DNA from: Enterobacter sp. EA-1
Lineage (GTDB): Bacteria > Pseudomonadota > Gammaproteobacteria > Enterobacterales > Enterobacteriaceae
Direction of reading: 5' to 3'
DNA length: 64,000 nt
Assembly (NCBI GenBank): GCA_002886105.1
Contig: CP025776.1
Span: forward strand, 1 to 64,000
Below, piece after piece: positions 60,142 to 64,000 of this stretch. Numbering within the stretch: the stretch's first letter is position 1; every line of letters begins with the position of its first letter. Position numbers and translations under genes: made by a program. The notes beneath the pieces are model-generated. The model saw only the letters and a program-made list of their open reading frames with translations, did not search any database and was not told the DNA's origin.

Positions 60142-60390
60142 TAACGCGCTACATAGCGAGTGATCATTCATTGCCACTGCTCATGGCATTCGCGCTGTGA
60201 GCAGTATATCTACCGCTACCGCTGTTTCGGGCATGAACGCTTATTTCTCACGGTTAAGTCTTACCTCAAACTTCCGGCATTTAATCCCGCTCTAACTGCA
60301 ATGCCAGCAACAACTTTGTCTTTTCCCTGCCCGTATTGAGTTTATTCTTATCCCATCACATCATCTTGTTTTTACAAGGAGTTTTTAAAA
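60142..60390. other. Intergenic stretch before lipoprotein gene
   Basis: 249 bases with no supported gene. An AAGGAG at 60377-60382 serves the next gene. Confidence 0.4.
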
Positions 60391-61086
60391 ATGAAAGCGA
60401 TGGTGGCGTTAGCGGGCGTGCTGTTACTTAGCGGCTGCTCAACTTATGAAATGGTTAAAGAATATAACCAGAGTATCAAAGATTATACCGGCCCGAATCG
60501 CGTGGGCGTGGCGTTCGATCTGAATAATACCGAGGCACGTATTTACCCGGAAACCGACCGCTGTATTAATCTTTATTCCAATAAAAACGGTTTTATTGGT
60601 TCCGGCTCTTTAATGAGCGATCACAAGCGAATTGGTGTGCCTTACGTCGCGGATATGACGCAAAACCGCGATGAATACTGGGTTAGCGCCGAGAAGTTTA
60701 TCAGCGTGCGCATTATTTATGCCGGGCGGGATGGCAGCGGCGGGATCCTGACGAACCGGGCGCGTGTGAATGAGCGCTATGTCACCTTTAAACCGGAACC
60801 GGGCGCTTATTACTATGTCAATGTTGAACGGCCAGACCCCTCGCGCCCGGCTGAGCGGTATTTAAAAGTCTACAAAATCGTTGTTCATGAATCTGGCCGT
60901 AAGGAGCTGCAACCCGTGCGGGAGTGGGGCATCCATAACTGCCCGGCCAAAAACCGTGGTATATGGTTAACGGCGCCACAATATAATCCCATCAGGTATA
61001 AAACGGTTATCCCGGTGATAACCGTTCCTCCCTTATATTCACGTAACGGTACTGCTCACATTATTATTATCCCGTCACGTGAATAA
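60391..61086 (+). CDS. Putative lipoprotein of unknown function
   Basis: Intact, 231 residues. Signal peptide with lipobox LLSGC (Cys at residue 16), then STYEMVKEYNQSIKDYTGPNRVGVAFDLNNTEARIYPETDRCINLYSNKNGFIGSG and a late VNERYVTFKPEPGAYYYVNVERPDPSRP. The middle looks like a small beta-rich domain. Family not recognised. Good codon use and no breaks, unlike most of the window. Confidence 0.75.
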   Translation: MKAMVALAGVLLLSGCSTYEMVKEYNQSIKDYTGPNRVGVAFDLNNTEARIYPETDRCINLYSNKNGFIGSGSLMSDHKRIGVPYVADMTQNRDEYWVSAEKFISVRIIYAGRDGSGGILTNRARVNERYVTFKPEPGAYYYVNVERPDPSRPAERYLKVYKIVVHESGRKELQPVREWGIHNCPAKNRGIWLTAPQYNPIRYKTVIPVITVPPLYSRNGTAHIIIIPSRE

Positions 61087-61207
61087 CGTTCAAATATAAT
61101 CCCTACGTAGTAACTTCTTGATAATCCGTGCCCTTATGATCTCTGTCAATTGAGACATATCTTTACCGATCGTAATATATCTTTTTTACATAACGGTATA
61201 TTTCCCC

Positions 61208-63391
61208 ATGCTTAAACTCTCCGGTGCAACGCTGTTGCCACTTCTCATTCCTTTGCCACACAAGCAGCTACTTCAACGGCAAATAATTCCGACACGAAAC
61301 AGAAAGACGATGAAATCGTCGTGACCGGGCCAACAAGCGCGACGCAAAATGATGCAGCGGCAGGCGCCGGATTTAAAACGTCGGATATTGATGTCGGCCC
61401 GCTCGGTAATAAAGCATGGGTGGATACACCGTATTCCAGTACCACCGTCACACACGAGATGATTGAAAACCAGCAGGCGAAAAGCGTTAGCGAATTACTG
61501 AAGTACTCCCCCAGCACGCAGATGCAGGCGCGCGGCGGTATGGACGTAGGCCGCCCGCAGAGCCGCGGTATGCAGGGCAGCGTGGTGGCGAACAGCCGCC
61601 TCGACGGGCTGAACATTGTCTCCACCACCGCCTTCCCGGTGGAAATGCTCGAACGGCTGGATGTGCTCAATAGCCTGACCGGGGCGCTGTATGGCCCGGC
61701 AAGCCCGGCGGGGCAGTTTAACTTTGTGGCTAAACGCCCCACCGAAGAGACGCTACGCCGCGTCACGCTTGGTTACCAGAGCCGCAGCGCGGTAACGGGC
61801 AGTGTCGACTGGGCGGTCATCTTGATGATGAGAAACGCTTTGGCTACCGCATTAACGCCCTGAATGAAGAGGGTGAAGGCAACCTCGACGACAGCACTCT
61901 GCGCCGCAAACTGCTGGCGGTGGCCTTTGACTGGAACATCAACCCCGGCACGCAGTTGCAATTAGACGCCAGCCACTATGAGTTCATCCAGAAGGGGTAT
62001 CCGGGGAGCTTCAGTTACGGCGCCGGCATTAAACTGCCGTCTGCGCCAAACCCGAAAGACAAGAATCTGACGCTCAGTACGGCGGGGAATGACTTAACCA
62101 CCGACACGCTCAGCACGCGACTGATCCACTATTTTAATGACGACTGGTCAATGACTGCCGGGGTGGGCTGGCAGCAGGCCGACCGTGCGATGCGTTCGGT
62201 CAGCAGCACCATCACGAACAGCGACGGCGATATTACCCGCTCGCTGAGCGACTCCAGCGCAGCGGGCCGTTTCCAGTGCTGAGCAACACCGTAACCCTGA
62301 ACGGCCACGTCGATACCGGCAGCATCGGCCACGATCTGGCGCTCTCCACCACCGGCTATGTCTGGTCGATTTATGGCGCGAAAGGTTCCACCACGCGTTA
62401 CTCGCTTGGTAGTAGCAATATGTATTCGCCATCGGCCATGAGTGAACCGGGCGACGGGCGTATCAACGTCAACGGCTCGCGTTACAAGTCCAGCGAGAAC
62501 ACCCAGCAGAGCATCACCCTTGGTGATACGGTGACCTTCAACCCGCAGTGGTCGGCGATGTTCTACCTGGAGCCAAAGCTGGCTGCAAACAAAGAACTAC
62601 AACAGTTCCGGCAATCAGACCGGGCAGGATGATCAAAACGGATTAAGCCCGAACGTGGCGCTGATGTACAAAATCACCCCGGCGCTGATGGCCTACGTCA
62701 GCTATGCGGACTCGCTGGAGCAAGGCGGCACCGCCTCCACCGGCAGCGGCATCAAAAACGAAGGCCAGACGCTGGACCCGTACCGCAGTCAGCAGTATGA
62801 AGCGGGTCTGAAAGCCGATCCTCGGGGATCTGAACCTCGGTGCGGCGATCTTCCGCCTGAAACGCCCGTTCGCTTATGTCGACCCAACCGACATGGTTTA
62901 CAAAGAGCAGGGCGAGCAGGTGAACAACGGGCTGGAGCTGACTGCTACCGGGCATGTGTATGACGGGCTGAATATCTACAGCGGCGTGACTTTCCTCGAC
63001 CCACAACTGAAAGATACCGTCTCGGAAAGTACCACCAACAAACGCGTGGTCGGCGTGCCGAAAGTGCAGGCTAACCTGCTGGTTGAATACAACCTGCCGT
63101 CAATGCCGGAACTGGTCTACAGCGCCAACATCCACTACACCGGTAAACGCGCCGCCAACGATACCAACTCCGCGTGGGCCGACAGCTACACCACGCTGGA
63201 TCTCGGCACGCGTTACCGCACCAAAATCAGCGATATCCCCACTACGCTACGCCTGACGGTGAATAACGTGACCAACGAGCACTACTGGGCGTCTATCTTC
63301 CCGTCGAGCACCGATGGCGACGGCGGTTCCCCAAGCGCGTTCCTCGGGCAGTGGTCGTGAAGTACGCGCTACCGTAACGTTCGACTTCTGA
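61208..63391 (+). CDS. TonB-dependent siderophore-type receptor (frameshifted)
   Basis: Outer-membrane 22-strand receptor of about 728 residues. Signal peptide (LSGATLLPLLI.FATQA), a TonB box-like DDEIVVTG, a plug domain (AKSVSELLKYSPSTQMQARGGMDVGRPQSRGMQGS, LTGALYGPASPAGQFNFVAKRP), a barrel, and the C-terminal LTVNNVTNEHYWASIFPSS ending VRATVTFDF with terminal Phe. Breaks near 61250, 61815, 62275, 62570, 62818 (CCTCGG for CCTGG) and 63350. The substrate is probably a ferric siderophore or other metal chelate. No clear Fur box was found upstream. Followed by a binding-protein gene after 12 bases. Confidence 0.9.
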
Positions 63392-63403
63392 GTGGAGTGA
63401 AAC

Positions 63404-64000
63404 ATGAAACGGCTTCTCGCCCTTGTTCTGTGCGGGCATGTTAGTCAGTGGCGGCCTGCGGGCCGCTGATATACACGCAGATGTGCGCATTGCTTCCCCG
63501 TGGCCCGCGCAGAACACCATTATCACCATGCTGGGTTATGGCGAAAACATTGTGGGGACGTCCAGCGTGGCGCAACAGATCCCGCTGTTTCGCCAGAGTC
63601 TGCCGCGCATTGCAAACGTGGCGGTGGTCAGCGTGAATGTGGGTCATGAGGCTGAATCCGGAGCAGTTGATTGCACTGGGTGCGCAACTGGTTTTTTGTG
63701 CCGAAAGGCATGGCGGTGCCACAGGACGATATGCTGGCGAAAACCGGTGTGCGTGTGCTGGCGTTTGAAGCCAACTCGATGGCAGCGCTGACCCATCGTG
63801 TGCAGCAAACCGCCGATGTGCTGGGCACGGATGCGCAGCAAAAAGCCCGCGACTACCAGCGCTATTTCGATCGTAATGCCGGGCTGGTGAAAACCCGCCT
63901 TGCGGATCTACCTGCGTTTGAGCGGGTGACGGTCTATCACAGCATGGGCAATGCGCTCACGACCACCGGCCGCCCGTCGTTGAATCAGGACTGGATGGAT
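63404..64000 (+). CDS. Periplasmic metal-chelate binding protein, BtuF/FhuD type (partial, frameshifted)
   Basis: N-terminal part only, cut by the window end. Signal peptide (MKRLLALVLC, GMLVSGGLRA/A), then the class III binding-protein pattern RIASPWPAQNTIITMLGYGENIVGTSSVAQQIPLFRQSLPRI, VNVGHE, NPEQLIALGAQLVFVPKG and ALTHRVQQTADVLGTD. GGAG stands upstream of ATG 63404. Breaks near 63433 and 63655. Together with the receptor it forms a likely iron or cobalamin-type uptake operon whose permease genes should follow to the right. Confidence 0.85.

Noticed and set aside
61087-61207. Fur box before the TonB-dependent receptor
   Set aside because: AT-rich, but no stretch comes close to the 19-bp consensus; regulation by iron is left open.

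Overview
The window is chromosomal DNA of a gammaproteobacterium of the Enterobacteriaceae, close to Kosakonia, Enterobacter or Klebsiella. The evidence is the order dnaA-dnaN-recF-gyrB-yidA, yidR/yidQ-ibpAB-yidE-yidP, yidHGF, emrD, tisB/istR, ivbL-ilvBN, yicN, nepI, yicL, which follows the dnaA-to-yicL stretch of E. coli with insertions and replacements. I assign no species. No rRNA or tRNA gene and no CRISPR array was seen. oriC is not in view; in this family it lies elsewhere than dnaA.

Most genes, including the essential dnaA, dnaN, recF, gyrB and ilvB, are broken by one- or two-base indels. These sit mainly at CCWGG (Dcm methylase) sites and in homopolymers, and correcting them restores normal proteins. 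I read this as basecalling error on Dcm-methylated DNA, not gene decay. Such genes are given as one CDS over the full span, with the breaks noted.

Layout: (1) 0-6.3 kb, replication and topology operon. (2) 6.4-12.7 kb, yidA, yidR, yidQ, the heat-shock pair ibpA/ibpB with a sigma32-like promoter and two RNA thermometers, yidE, yidP. (3) 12.9-17.8 kb, alpha-glucoside PTS and 6-phospho-alpha-glucosidase, then yidH, yidG and a full-length radical-SAM sulfatase-maturase-like yidF. (4) 17.8-22.5 kb, D-serine dehydratase, a secreted glycosidase-like protein, emrD and a DMT transporter. (5) 22.5-25.4 kb, the SOS toxin-antitoxin pair tisB/istR with LexA box and antisense target, then the ivbL-ilvB-ilvN operon with attenuator. 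(6) 25.4-29.7 kb, a deoQKPX deoxyribose operon where E. coli has uhpABCT, with two matching 16-bp operators. (7) 29.8-40.5 kb, LysR regulator, yicN, a SRPBCC protein, nepI, yicL, and a beta-glucoside PTS operon (EIIB, EIIC, phospho-beta-glucosidase, EIIA, BglH-like porin) under a divergent LacI-type repressor. (8) 40.7-58.9 kb, a contact-dependent inhibition (CDI) locus: cdiB, a cdiA of about 10.6 kb, its immunity gene, then an AT-rich row of orphan toxin tails and immunity genes bounded by inverted pieces of one IS3-family element. (9) 59-64 kb, a DUF5675-like gene, a secreted protein, a lipoprotein, a TonB-dependent siderophore-type receptor and the start of a metal-chelate binding protein.

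The CDI immunity array is the most likely place for undescribed biology. It carries several toxin/immunity couples I cannot name and a tandem pair of paralogous putative immunity proteins.
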